A stretch of DNA of 64,000 bases from Saccharomonospora sp. CUA-673 (GCF_001942305.1 NZ_MKKE01000010.1:35825-99824), one strand, 5' to 3'; numbered from the stretch's first letter, positions 18,514 to 28,356 are shown. Notes: generated from the letters alone by a model not told the origin. Numbers and translations: made by a program.

Positions 18514-19439
18514 GGCCGGTCCACCGGTTCGTCGGGGACGTGCGGCGGCGCGTAGCCGAGGACCGGGTGTTCACTGACCACGCCCGTGGCAGGCACGAAT
18601 TTCCACAACGTGCGCCGGTATACGTCCACCGTTGCGGTGTCGCCTGCGGTGGCTTCCCGGTCCTGGGCCCAGGCGAGGGCCACGGTGAGGATGCGTCCGA
18701 CGGTGAGCATGCGTGCGCCGGACGACATGGGTCGGGTCTCGACGGTCGCGTGCTGCCACGTGCGCAACGGTCCCGGGACGAGTGCGGCTGCCAGGCGCCG
18801 CCGCCGGACCTGCTCGCTGCCGGGGTCGGCGGGCGTGACGCAGAGCGGGTCGACGAAGCAGTTCTCCCCGTCGCGATAGGCCCGCAGCCACGCGATGCCC
18901 GCGTTCGGAAGGGTGTCCAGGCGGGGCCAGTCGGCTCGTTCGGCGGGTGAGTCGCCGTAGGCGATCACCAGGTGCGCTGCGTGCGTACCGGGCTCGGCCC
19001 CCTCCTGAAGTACGGAGTCGGTGGTGCGGCGTCGCGGGTGCACGTCCCACTCGTCCAGCGCCTCGGCGACGTCGTCGAGGACTCGGCCGGATCCCACGAG
19101 GGTCACCGTCCGCCGGGCGGCGGGCCACCGGCGCCGGGCATCCGCGGCCTCGCGGGAGGACATCTCCGCGCGCAGTGCGGCCACGTATTCCTCGTCGGGC
19201 GCAGCGGGTGCCGCAGGGCGGGTGCTCTCGCCGGTCAGGATCCGCGTCAGGTCCGGCGGAGGTGACTGCAGGCGCAGGAATCGGCCCGCGGCCGTGCGGA
19301 CGACCGCGGTGCCGTCGGCGTCGGTCACCACGTGCGCGCCCGTGCCGGGCACCGGGGCGACGAGCGGTTCGGACCACGTGGCGTCGGCAGATGCGGAGGG
19401 TTCCGGTTGCGGCCGGCTGGTGGCGGATTCCGGGAGCAT
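18510..19439 (-). CDS. TOMM leader-peptide-binding E1/ThiF-like cyclodehydratase partner
   Basis: The 309-residue protein resembles the ocin-ThiF-like or TIGR03882-type partner of YcaO. Its N-terminus is a winged-helix, RRE-like region (VVTDADGTAVVRTAAGRFLRLQ, read in part, residues about 37-58) of the type that grips the leader. A Rossmann-like segment follows (RRTVTLVGSGRVLDDVAEAL) but without the Cys pairs of active E1 enzymes. It starts at ATG 19439, 77 bases after the precursor gene. Its role is to bring the precursor to the YcaO. Assignment rests on size, order and motif resemblance. Confidence 0.75.
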   Translation of the reverse strand: MLPESATSRPQPEPSASADATWSEPLVAPVPGTGAHVVTDADGTAVVRTAAGRFLRLQSPPPDLTRILTGESTRPAAPAAPDEEYVAALRAEMSSREAADARRRWPAARRTVTLVGSGRVLDDVAEALDEWDVHPRRRTTDSVLQEGAEPGTHAAHLVIAYGDSPAERADWPRLDTLPNAGIAWLRAYRDGENCFVDPLCVTPADPGSEQVRRRRLAAALVPGPLRTWQHATVETRPMSSGARMLTVGRILTVALAWAQDREATAGDTATVDVYRRTLWKFVPATGVVSEHPVLGYAPPHVPDEPVDRP

Positions 19440-19460
19440 GCAGGACCTTTCGGACAGGGC

Positions 19461-19492
19461 CCGGCCGGGCGGCCCGCAGGCCGCCCGACCGG
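19461..19492 (-). other. Intercistronic hairpin between precursor and modifying genes
   Basis: A 14-bp stem with one mismatch (19461-19474 pairing with 19479-19492) and a 4-base loop lies in the 76-base gap between the precursor stop and the next gene. No T run follows on the minus strand. Such hairpins in peptide clusters make more precursor than enzyme by partial termination or mRNA protection. Confidence 0.7.
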
Positions 19493-19515
19493 AGATGTTC
19501 TGCCTGACGACGTGG

Positions 19516-19632
19516 TCAGTCGAACGGGTTCTCGACGAGCGCGTTCGAGTGCGAGGCCGACAGGTGGGCCAGCTGCTCCGGCTCCTCGATCTCGGCGACG
19601 ATCTGGTTGTCCTGCACTTCCCGAATGTCCAT
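19516..19632 (-). CDS. Precursor peptide of a TOMM-like ribosomal peptide (38 residues)
   Basis: ATG 19632 is preceded by a strong ribosome site (gagaggag, 6 bases away). The leader is acidic (MDIREVQDNQIVAEIEEPEQ). The C-terminal part reads LAHLSASHSNALVENPFD, with three Ser at alternating positions 25, 27 and 29, His at 23 and 28, and no Cys or Thr. Serines are the only residues a YcaO/SagB pair could turn into oxazolines or oxazoles. Together with His this would give a compact N/O metal-binding face. It is the first gene of the minus-strand operon, directly downstream of the Zur-box promoter. No known product with this core is recognised. Confidence 0.85.
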   Translation of the reverse strand: MDIREVQDNQIVAEIEEPEQLAHLSASHSNALVENPFD

Positions 19633-19704
19633 TATGGACTCCTCTCGATGAGTGACCCGCGCCGACGGGGATGTCGACACGTGTTCGCCGGGCGAACGAT
19701 CAAG

Positions 19705-19734
19705 ACCATAGTTGAGAATGGTTTTCAATTCTAA
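19705..19734 (-). promoter_or_regulatory. Promoter of the precursor peptide operon
   Basis: On the minus strand a -35-like TTAGAA (19734-19729) and a -10-like TATGGT (19710-19705) are separated by exactly 18 bases. The predicted transcript start leaves a leader of about 65 bases before the precursor ATG. The spacer is almost entirely the Zur-like box, so a bound repressor would block polymerase. Confidence 0.6.
19712..19728. promoter_or_regulatory. Zur-like operator between the two arms of the peptide cluster
   Basis: TTGAGAATGGTTTTCAA is an imperfect 17-base palindrome with six of eight pairs matching. It fits the actinobacterial Zur pattern (TGA, then AAT, centre, TT, then TCA). It lies 19 bases before the ATG of the plus-strand arm and between the -10 and -35 of the minus-strand arm, so one site could repress both. 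Zur binds when zinc is plentiful. A Fur-type regulator for iron or manganese cannot be excluded from sequence alone. Confidence 0.7.
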
Positions 19735-19747
19735 TAGTGTTCGGAGC

Positions 19748-20976
19748 ATGGATACGCCGCGGCTCGTGGTCGCCGACTACCGGGCAGGGCGCGTGTATGG
19801 CTGTGCCGCTCGGGGTGCCGAGGGTGGAACCGGTGCGCGTCCGCTCGGTTGCGCCGTGCTTGCCGAGCACGCCGGCGTGCTCGCCTTGCCGCCGCGGTCC
19901 GGCGTTTCGGAAGGGTGGGCGTTCGCCGACGACCGTGGTGGCGCGCTCGTCGTGCACAGGGGCACCGTGGGCGTGGCCCCGCAGCGGATCCCGGTCGCGA
20001 TCCCTGCGGAGCACCTCGCCTGCGACCCCACCGGCCGCTACGTCGTGGTCACGACCGGGCTCGGCGCGAACGCCGACGTGTGGAGCGACGTCGTCACCGT
20101 CGCCGATCTCGATACGGGCGACTCCGTGCGTTTCCGCAGCAGGGTCGGCGAACCCGGGGTCGCTCTCGTGCCCGACCAGGGCGACGGCGAACCGGTGATC
20201 GTGCTCCGGCACCGCGAACCCGGTGGCATCGAGGCGATCCCGCTCGGTGATGCCCGTGCCGTGGGGTCCCATGTTCCGGAGCTGCGTGGCCGGGTGTTGA
20301 CCGACCTCGCCGCGGACGGACACGGCGACGTCGTCTGCCACCGGACCGGGATCGCGGCCACGGCCACGAGTCGGGGGCTGGAACGTTTCGTGGTCGAGCA
20401 CGGTGTGCCGCGCGGCATCGGCATCAGCCCGTGGCCGGTGCCCGGCCGGGCGTTCTACCTGCGCTTCGACCCGGCCACCGGTCGCGCCGTCGGTGTCGTA
20501 CGCGGCGGTCCGACGTCGCCGACCGCGTGGACCTCCTGGACGAACCATCTCGTGGACATCGACCTGGCCACCGGTGACACGCGATCCGTGGACCTTCCCG
20601 GGGGCCTGGCGTTCCGCTTCGCGCTCGGGGGCACGCGGGCCGCGGTCGCCACGATCCACCCGGACGGCGACGAGGTGACGATCATCGAGCGTTCCGGCGC
20701 CGAGCTGCGCCACGTCCATGCAGTCAGCCTGCCGGGGATGTCGCATCCGCCGCGCCCGGGCACCTGCCGTGGGACCCGGTCGGCGATGCGCCGGCCCAGC
20801 GGCGGGCGATCGCCGTCGACCCCACCGGGGAGTTCGTGGCCGTCACGCGGGGCGGGGACGGCGAACTGCACGTGCTCGGCGACGACGGGTTCCGGACCGT
20901 CACCCTGCCCACGGCACTCGACGAGGGCGGTCATCTGTACTGGCCCGGCGGTGCCCTCGACCCGGTCGGCCGGTGA
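19748..20976 (+). CDS. Beta-propeller protein, S9-propeller-like without hydrolase domain, one frame break
   Basis: The product is about 410 residues from ATG 19748, with one base apparently lost near 20750 (LPGMSHP to HLPWDPVGDAP). The chain is a series of four-stranded blades (for example DPTGRYVVVTTGL and DPTGEFVAVTRGG). It looks like the propeller half of the prolyl-oligopeptidase-type protein encoded next, but no alpha/beta hydrolase domain follows. No signal peptide is visible. It is the first gene of the plus-strand arm, 19 bases from the Zur-like box, with almost no leader. It could be a non-catalytic partner or substrate gate for the neighbouring peptidase. Confidence 0.65.
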
Positions 20977-20979
20977 ACC

Positions 20980-22787
20980 GTGACGACAGCACCCGTGCCG
21001 GTCGATCCGGCCCTCGACGACGCCCTGTCCAGGTGGGAACACCACGGCAGGCCCGGCCTGCCCGACCGGGGGTTCACGCTCGGCAGGCTGCCCGGGCGCT
21101 CACGGCGTGGCATCTATCGGGCCGGCAGCGGCGAGGTCGTCCTCGAACCGGACGGGCACATCCTGCGCATGGCGGTCGCCCCGAACCGCAGGCACATCGC
21201 GATCCAGCTGGCCGATCGCGCGGACGAGAGCGCGGTCCTCGCGATCGTCGACGCGGACGCTCCCGCGACGAGTCCCATCGGCCGCATCCGGTCCTATTCG
21301 GACATCCGGTGCCGGTACGACCCGATGGCATGGGACGCGCGTTCGCACGTCGTGGAACTCATCACCGGTGAGCCGCGGCGGATCGTCACCCTCGACATCC
21401 ACAGTGGACAGATCATGGCCACCGAACCGCCCGGTGACGCGGACGCCACGCGGTTGCGGCTGTTCCCGGCCGGACCGCACGGGCTCGTGGCCGAGACGCG
21501 TCCCGTGGCCGACCGGACAGGGGCGGTGACCCGGCTCGTCGACCGCGTCACCGGTTCCCGCATCGCCGCGTTCCGGGCCGTCGTCAGGGTCCTCGACCTC
21601 GGCGCCGACGTGCTCGTCGACGACGGCGCCGCACTCCACGTCGTCGACCCGCGCAGCGGTGTCAACAGGTGGTCCTGGCAGGACCCCGACGTGACGATCA
21701 CGTCCCTCACCGTCGCCGACGGACACGTCCACGCCGCCGCCGTGCGTGAGGGCCGCAGCGTGCTCCTGCGGATCGCCGACGGTCACGTGCTCGACGAACG
21801 TCCCGTCGCCGACGGGGGAACGCCGGCGGTGGCGGCCGAGGTGGGTACCGACGGCGGCCGGGTCCACGTGCTCGTCGAGGCGCCGGCGATGCCGCCGCGG
21901 GTCGCGCCCGCCCACGACCTCGGGACCGATCACACCGGCGTTGACGAGAGTGGCGTCGACAACGGCGGGGCGGCGGTGACCCGGTGGCACACGGTCACCG
22001 CCGACGACGGGGCCGGTATCGACGTCGCGATCACCTCCCCGCACGACATCGCCGGGCCGGCGCCGCTGATCCTGACCTGCTACGGCGGATTCGGCGTGCC
22101 GAACCTGCCGGTGTTCGAACCGACCGTGCCTGCCTGGGCCGAACACGGCGGGCACTACGCCATCGCCCAGGTGCGCGGCGGCGGTGAGCGCGGCAGGGCG
22201 TGGCGGGACGCCGGGCGCGGCAGGAACAAGCGGCGCGGCATCGACGACCTGGCGTGCGTCGCCCGGGGCCTCGTCGACGCCGGCTACACGCGGCCGGATC
22301 AACTCGTGCTGGCCGGTGCGTCCCACGGCGGTGTGCTGGCGGCCAGTTGCGCCTTCGGTGCACCCGAGCTGTGTGCCGGCGTCGTCAGCACCGCGGCACC
22401 GCTCGACCTGCTCAACCTCGACGCACATCCGCTCGGACGGCGGTGGGTCACCGAGTTCGGCGAGCCGGACGACCCGCGCGGACTCGACGAACTGCGCCGC
22501 ATCTCGCCGCTGCACCGGGCACGTGCCCTGCCCGAGGGCGTCGGTCCACCGCGGTTCCTCGGCATCGTGCTGGCCGACGACGCCCGGGTGAGTGCCGAGG
22601 CACCCACGCCGTCGCCGGCGCTCTGCGGGCCAAGGGCGGCGTCGCCGCCGTGTGGCGCGCCGAGCGCACGGGCCACGGCAGCAACCACCTCGACAGCCTG
22701 CACCGCCTCGGGGCGACGGTGCTCGGCTTTGCCGCCGACGTCACCGCCCCGGCCCGACCCCGCCCTGCACCCCGACCCGCCGTGTAA
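20980..22787 (+). CDS. Prolyl-oligopeptidase-like (S9) serine peptidase, one frame break
   Basis: The product is about 602 residues from GTG 20980, 3 bases after the propeller gene. An N-terminal propeller (to about residue 330) precedes an alpha/beta hydrolase domain with PLILTCYGGFGVPNLP, the nucleophile Ser in LVLAGASHGGVLAAS, and the terminal His in RTGHGSNHLDSLHRLG. The frame breaks near 22600, between LADDARVSAE and HAVAGALRAKG, as if one base were missing. S9 enzymes of this shape cut short peptides after Pro and related residues. Here it may remove the leader or release metal from the imported peptide. It appears cytosolic. Confidence 0.75.
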
Positions 22788-22846
22788 CCCCCACCCACGG
22801 CGTCACCCCACCCGCCGTGTCACCGACCCAGAAAGCGCCGACACCG

Positions 22847-24001
22847 ATGCCCCCGGTCCATCACCGACCTCCCGAGCCGGCCCCCACCCGGCAAGTCCCT
22901 CCGTCAGCGGTTCCTCCGACAGCGGTGCCCGTACCTCCCGCTCGGCACCGTCGCCGCGGCGCGCTCGCCGCGGCGATCCTGGTGCCCACGTTGAGCGTGG
23001 CGCTGGTGGTCGTCCTCGTGGTGTCGGCGAGCGTCGGGACGATCGGCGTCGCGCCGTTGGACAGTTTCAAGATCATCCTCGGGCACCTCGTCCCCGGGAT
23101 GCCGTGGATGTCCGACGGTTCCCTCAGCGTCGTGCAGGACAACGCGGTCTGGCAGTTCCGCCTGCCGCGCAGCCTGCTCGCCGCGCTGACCGGGGCCGCC
23201 CTCGCACTGGCCGGTGCCCTGATGCAGGCCGTGGTCCACAACTCGCTGGCCGAGCCCTACATCCTCGGCGTCTCGGCCGGTGCGGGCGTGGGCGCCGTGT
23301 CGTTCATCGTGCTCGGCATCGGTGTGAGCTCTCTCGGGATCGGGGCGTCGGCGTTCGTCGGCGCGGTGTTCGCCACCGCCGCGGTCTACCTCCTGGCCCG
23401 CAAGGGCGGCCGGATCGCACCGCAACGGTTGATCCTCGTCGGTGTCGCGTTGGGATCGCTGTTCAGCGCGATCACCAGCTACCTCACCATCTCGACCGAC
23501 GCGCAGAACGTGTACAGCATCATGTTCTTCCTGCTGGGCTCGGTGTCGGCGGCGACGATGGACCACCTGCTGCTGCCCACCGTGGCGCTGTGCGTCGTCG
23601 GGCTGCTCGCCGCCCTGCGCGCCAGGGCGCTCAACGCGCTCCTGATCGGCGACGAGGCGGCGGGTTCGCTCGGCGTCAACGTCAACCGGCTGCGCAGCAG
23701 TCTGCTGGTCGCGGCCGCCCTGTTGACCGGGTCCGTCGTCGCCGTGTCCGGTGGAATCGGCTTCGTCGGCCTGATCGTGCCGCACGTGGCGCGCATCATC
23801 GTCGGTTCCGATCACCGCAGGATGCTGCCGGTCGCCGTGCTGGCCGGCGCGGTGTTCCTGGCGACCTGCGATCTGCTGGCACGCACGCTGGCGGCTCCCG
23901 CCGAGATCCCGCTGGGCGTGCTCACCGCCCTCATCGGGGCGCCGTTCTTCCTGTGGTTGCTGCGTCGTGACCGCGCCGACGGCGTGGGGGTGGGCCGATG
24001 A
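22847..24001 (+). CDS. FecCD/BtuC-type ABC permease for metal-chelate import
   Basis: The 384-residue permease has a Pro-rich N-terminal extension (residues 1-35) followed by about ten membrane helices. Family signatures include FRLPRSLLAALTGAALALAGALMQ, read in part, then NSLAEPYILGVSAGAGVGA and GFVGLIVPHVARIIVGSDHR. ATG 22847 is chosen for its position after the peptidase stop. A single permease gene suggests a homodimer. It overlaps the ATPase gene by four bases. FecCD permeases import siderophores, cobalamin, heme or other metal chelates. The operon and Zur-like box point to the zinc-peptide complex as cargo. Confidence 0.88.
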   Translation: MPPVHHRPPEPAPTRQVPPSAVPPTAVPVPPARHRRRGALAAAILVPTLSVALVVVLVVSASVGTIGVAPLDSFKIILGHLVPGMPWMSDGSLSVVQDNAVWQFRLPRSLLAALTGAALALAGALMQAVVHNSLAEPYILGVSAGAGVGAVSFIVLGIGVSSLGIGASAFVGAVFATAAVYLLARKGGRIAPQRLILVGVALGSLFSAITSYLTISTDAQNVYSIMFFLLGSVSAATMDHLLLPTVALCVVGLLAALRARALNALLIGDEAAGSLGVNVNRLRSSLLVAAALLTGSVVAVSGGIGFVGLIVPHVARIIVGSDHRRMLPVAVLAGAVFLATCDLLARTLAAPAEIPLGVLTALIGAPFFLWLLRRDRADGVGVGR

Positions 24002-24869
24002 GGGTCGTCGTCGAGAACCTCGAGGCCCGCCGCGGGGGACGCCGCGTCGTGACCGACGTCAGCATCACGGTGCCGTCCGGCACCGTCCTCGGCCTCCTCG
24101 GCCCCAACGGCAGCGGCAAGTCGACGTTGCTGCGGGCCGTCGCAGGTCTCGGGCCGCTGTCGGCGGGCGCGTCCACTATGACGGGACGTCCGCGGCCGAC
24201 CTCACCCGCAGGCAGCTCGCGCAACGCGTCGCGGTGATGGCCCAGGAACACAGCGAGGAGTTCGAGATCCCCGTCCTCGATCTCGTGCTGCTCGGGCGCA
24301 TCCCGCACGGCCGCGGATTCGGCCGGGACTCCGATGCGGACATCGCACTGGCCTGCGACGCCCTCGTGAGGGTCGGCGCGGGCCATCTGATCGACCGGGC
24401 GTTCTCCGCGCTGTCGGGCGGAGAGCGTCAGCGCGTGCTCTTCGCACGGGCATTGGTCCAGGAGACGCCGGTGCTCGTCCTCGACGAACCGACCAACCAT
24501 CTCGACATCGCCCATCAGCTCGAACTGCTCGACCTGATCCGCACCACGGGCAAGACGGTGCTGATCGCGCTGCACGACCTGAATCTCGCGGCACATTCCT
24601 GCGACGCCGTCGGCGTGCTCGACGACGGACGTCTGGTCGCGCACGGCGCACCCGAGCGGGTCCTCGACTCCGATCTCATCCGCTCGGTCTTCCGGGTCCG
24701 GACCACCGTCGTCGAGCACCCGGACACCCGCCGGTCGCACTTCCTCTTCGACGCTCGCGCGGACGCCGAGCCCGGTCCGGACGCGCACGCCGGCACAGGG
24801 ACCGCAGCCGCGCGCAACGCAGATGTCCACGTACCCGAGTCCATCCAGGAAGGGACCACCAACCGATGA
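23998..24869 (+). CDS. FecE/BtuD-type ATPase of the metal-chelate importer, one frame break
   Basis: The product is about 290 residues with Walker A LLGPNGSGKSTLLRAVAGL, signature LSGGERQRVLFARAL, Walker B VLVLDEPTNHLD and H-loop ALHDLNLAAH. One base appears missing near 24175, between LSAGAS and VHYDGTSAADL. ATG 23998 overlaps the permease stop. A C-terminal extension (from about residue 250) rich in Asp and Ala has no known role. It powers import together with the permease and the binding protein encoded next. Confidence 0.88.
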
Positions 24870-25900
24870 CCACCCGAGACCGAGTGTCCGCGCCACGTTC
24901 CCACCGCCGCTGGCGGACGGCATGCGCGCTGTTCGCCGTCGCACCGCTGGTTCTGACGGCCTGCGGGACCGGCGTGACGAACGACCCCGCCACCGAGGAG
25001 GCAGGGGACACCGTGACGATCACCAACTGCGGCCGGGACCTGTCGTTCGAGGCCGAACCGGAGCGCATCGTCGGCATGATGCCGTCGCAGACCGAACTGC
25101 TCCTGCGTCTGGGCGCCGGCGACGCGTTGGCCGGGCAGGCGCAGACCGACACCTCACCGCTGCCCGACGACATCGCGCAGCAGGCCGCGGACGTGCCGGT
25201 GCTCAGCACCGACGCGCCGCCGGCCCGTGAGGATCTGCTCGCCGCCGAACCGGACCTCGTCGTGTCGCCGACGACCTACGAGTTCACCGCCGAGCAGGGT
25301 TTCGCCAGCATCGACCAACTGGCCCAGAACGGGGCCGAGGCGTACGTCGCCACCGGTGGTTGCGCCGAGCGGCGCAACAACGCCGAGGTGGACGACGTGT
25401 TCACCGACATCGCCAATCTCGGCGAGATCCTGCGGGTCCCCGATGCCGCGGCCGACCTCGAACGCCAGGCGCGGGACCGGCTCGAGGCGGTCGAGGCCGG
25501 CATCGCCGACCGGCCGCGCCTGTCGGTGGCCCAGGTGTATGTGGAGGGCAACACGCTCGGTGCCATCGGCGCCGGGGTCGAGGCCGACATCATCGAGAAG
25601 GCCGGCGGGGAGAACGTCTTCGACCCCGACGCCCCCGAGTTCGCCGACTTCTTCGCCGCTGAGGTCAATCCGGAGGAGATCATCAGCCGCAATCCGGATG
25701 CCATCGTCTTCGGCACGACCGGGCCCGGGCAGGAGGAGCAGACCCGCAACTACCTGCGCAACACGTTCCCCGACGTCCCGGCGGTCCAGGAGGACCGGCT
25801 GATCGCAGTGCCGCAGAGCGATCTGTACCCGGGAACGCTCGGCAACATCGACGCGGTCGAGACCATCGCCAACCGCCTGTACCCGGGGTCCGTCGAGTAA
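24866..25900 (+). CDS. FecB/BtuF-type substrate-binding lipoprotein
   Basis: The 344-residue lipoprotein has a signal peptide ending in PLVLTACGTG (lipobox LTAC). The two-lobed FecB/BtuF fold is recognisable from PERIVGMMPSQTELLLRLGAG, then LAAEPDLVVSPT and a long connecting helix, then AQVYVEGNTLGAIGAG. It overlaps the ATPase gene (ATGA) and ends the plus-strand arm. It would capture the exported, metal-loaded peptide outside the cell. Ligand specificity cannot be read from the sequence. Confidence 0.88.
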   Translation: MTTRDRVSAPRSHRRWRTACALFAVAPLVLTACGTGVTNDPATEEAGDTVTITNCGRDLSFEAEPERIVGMMPSQTELLLRLGAGDALAGQAQTDTSPLPDDIAQQAADVPVLSTDAPPAREDLLAAEPDLVVSPTTYEFTAEQGFASIDQLAQNGAEAYVATGGCAERRNNAEVDDVFTDIANLGEILRVPDAAADLERQARDRLEAVEAGIADRPRLSVAQVYVEGNTLGAIGAGVEADIIEKAGGENVFDPDAPEFADFFAAEVNPEEIISRNPDAIVFGTTGPGQEEQTRNYLRNTFPDVPAVQEDRLIAVPQSDLYPGTLGNIDAVETIANRLYPGSVE

Positions 25901-25915
25901 TCCGGGGGAGAGCCG

Positions 25916-25964
25916 CCGACGACGCGGCCCCGTCCGGACGGACCGGGCGGGGCCGCGTCGTCGG
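25916..25964. terminator. Strong bidirectional terminator
   Basis: A perfect 17-bp stem (25916-25932 with 25948-25964) with a 15-base loop sits between the convergent importer operon and copA. It insulates the peptide cluster from the copper genes. Confidence 0.82.
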
Positions 25965-25969
25965 TCGGC

Positions 25970-28356
25970 TCAGGCTGCCACGCGGGGGCCGGTGGCCCTG
26001 CCCGTGGCGCCGGCAGCGTCCCTGGTGGCGTCGCCGGCGGCGTCGTTGGCGGCGCGGAATCGGCGGAGCCGCTGGCTGTTGGACACGACGAACACCGAGG
26101 AGAACGCCATCGCGGCGCCGGCGAGCATCGGGTTGAGCAGGCCGGCGGCGGCCAGGGGGAGTGCCGCGACGTTGTAGGCGAACGCCCAGAACAGGTTCGT
26201 CTTGATGGTGCCGAGTGTCTTGCGGGACAACCGGATCGCGTCGGCCGCGGCGCGCAGGTCGCCGCGCACCAGGGTCAGGTCCGAGGCCTCGATGGCCACG
26301 TCGGTGCCCGTGCCCATCGCCAGTCCGAGGTCGGCCTGGGCGAGCGCCGCGGCGTCGTTGACGCCGTCGCCGACCATCGCCACCGACTTGCCCTCGGCCT
26401 GCAGCCGCTTGACGACCTCGACCTTGTCGGCGGGCAGGACCTCCGCGATCACCGTGTCCGGGCCGGGGTCGATGCCGACCTGTTCGGCGACCGACGCCGC
26501 GACGGCGGCGTTGTCCCCGGTCAGCAGCACCGGCGTCAGGCCGAGCTCGCGCAGTTGGCCGATCGCGTCGGCCGAGGTCGGCTTGATGGCGTCGGCGACG
26601 ACGAGCACGCCGCGTGCTTGCCGTCCCAGCCCACGGCCACGGCCGTCTGGCCCTGCGCCGACACCGCGGTCATCGCGGCCTCGAGTTCGGCGGGCAGCGG
26701 CTGCGACCAGTCGGCCAGCAGCTGCGGCCTGCCCACGAGCACGGCCGGGTTCTCGCCGGTCCCGTTCTCGCCGGCTGCGTTCTCGGACACGATGCCCTGC
26801 ACGCCGAGGCCCTCGACGTTGGTGAAGTCCTCGACGGCGGGCAGGTCGCCGACCCGTTCGGCCGCGCCCTTCGCGATGGCCTGCGCGATCGGGTGCTCGG
26901 AGGCGTTCTCGAGCGCACCGGCCAGGCGCAGCACGCGGTCGGGGTCCTCGCCGTCGGCGGCGACGACGTCGACGAGCGTCATCTGCCCGATCGTGACGGT
27001 GCCGGTCTTGTCGAGCACGACCGTGTCGACTCGCCGGGTCGTCTCCAGGACCTCCGGTCCCTTGATGAGGATGCCGAGCTGCGCCCCGCGGCCGGTGCCG
27101 ATCATCAACGCCATCGGCGTCGCCAGGCCGAGCGCGCACGGGCAGGCGATGATCAGCACGGCCACCGCCGCGGTGAACGCCATCGCCAGTTCGGCGCCGG
27201 TGCCGGCCCAGAACCCGAACGACGCGAACGCCAGCACGATCACCAGCGGCACGAACACCCCGGAGATGCGGTCGGCGAGCCGCTGCGCGGCGGCCTTGCC
27301 GTTCTGCGCCTCCTCGACCATCGTCGCCATCTGCGCGAGCTGCGTGTCGGAGCCGACGCGCGTCGCCTCGACCACGAGCCGGCCGCCGGCGTTGACGGTG
27401 GCCCCGACGACCGTGTCGCCGGGGCCGACCTCGACCGGAACCGATTCGCCGGTGACCATCGAGGCGTCCACAGCGGACGATCCCTCGACGATGCGGCCGT
27501 CGGTGGCGATCTTCTCGCCGGGGCGGACGACGAACCGGTCGCCCACGGCGAGCTGGTCGATGCCGATGCGCTCCTCGCGCCCGCCGCGCAGGACCGAGAC
27601 CTCCTTGGCACCCAGTTCCAGCAGTGCGCGCAGGGCGGCGCCCGCGCGGCGCTTCGACCGTGCCTCGAAGTAGCGGCCGAGCAGGATGAACGTGATGACG
27701 CCCGCGCCGACCTCGAGGTAGATGTTGGCGGTGCCGTCGCCGCGGGCGATGGTGAACTCGAAGGGGTGCACCATGCCCGGGTGGCCGGCGGTGCCGAAGA
27801 ACAGCGCGTACAGCGACCAGGCGAGCGCGGCGCTGGTGCCCATCGAGATGAGCGTGTCCATCGTCGCCGTGGCGTGCTTGAGGTTGGTCCACGCGGCCTT
27901 GTGGAACGGCAGGCCCGCCCACACGATCACCGGCGCGGCGAGGGTGAGCGACAGCCACTGCCAGTACGTGAACTGCAGTGCCGGGATCATCGCCATCGCG
28001 ATCACCGGCACGCTCAGCAGCGCCGAGATGATCACCCGGTTGCGCAGCGCGCGCACGGGCGCGTCCTCGCCGTCGTCATCGTCGGTCCCCGTGGAGTCCG
28101 GGGGCGCCGTGGCGGGCGCCTTCGCGGTGTAGCCGGCCTGTTCGACGGCCTCGATCAGCTCCGCGGGCTGCACGCTGTCGGCGTAGGTGACCTTCGCCTT
28201 CTCGGTCGCGTAGTTGACCGTGGCCGTCACACCGTCGAGTTTGTTGAGCTTGCGCTCGACGCGGTTGGCGCACGAGGCGCACGTCATCCCGCCGATCGCG
28301 AGTTCGACCTCGTGGCCGGTGCCGGCGGCTGTCGTCATGTCGTGCGGCGCACTCAT
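25970..28356 (-). CDS. copA: Copper-exporting P1B-type ATPase CopA, one frame break
   Basis: The product is about 795 residues. An N-terminal heavy-metal domain has [15 protein letters not shown] (about residues 23-37). This is followed by membrane helices, the TGES actuator motif, the CPC metal site in [11 protein letters not shown], phosphorylation motif DKTGTVT, SEHPIA and [11 protein letters not shown]. One base appears lost near 26610 (WDGKHA to [10 protein letters not shown]). CPC with these helices is typical of Cu(I) export from the cytoplasm. It follows the His-rich secreted protein gene by 44 bases on the same strand, so both are probably transcribed from the CsoR-box region. Confidence 0.93.

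Noticed and set aside
19633..19749. Longer precursor peptide starting at 19749
   Set aside because: It would read through the promoter and Zur-like box; the ribosome site fits ATG 19632.
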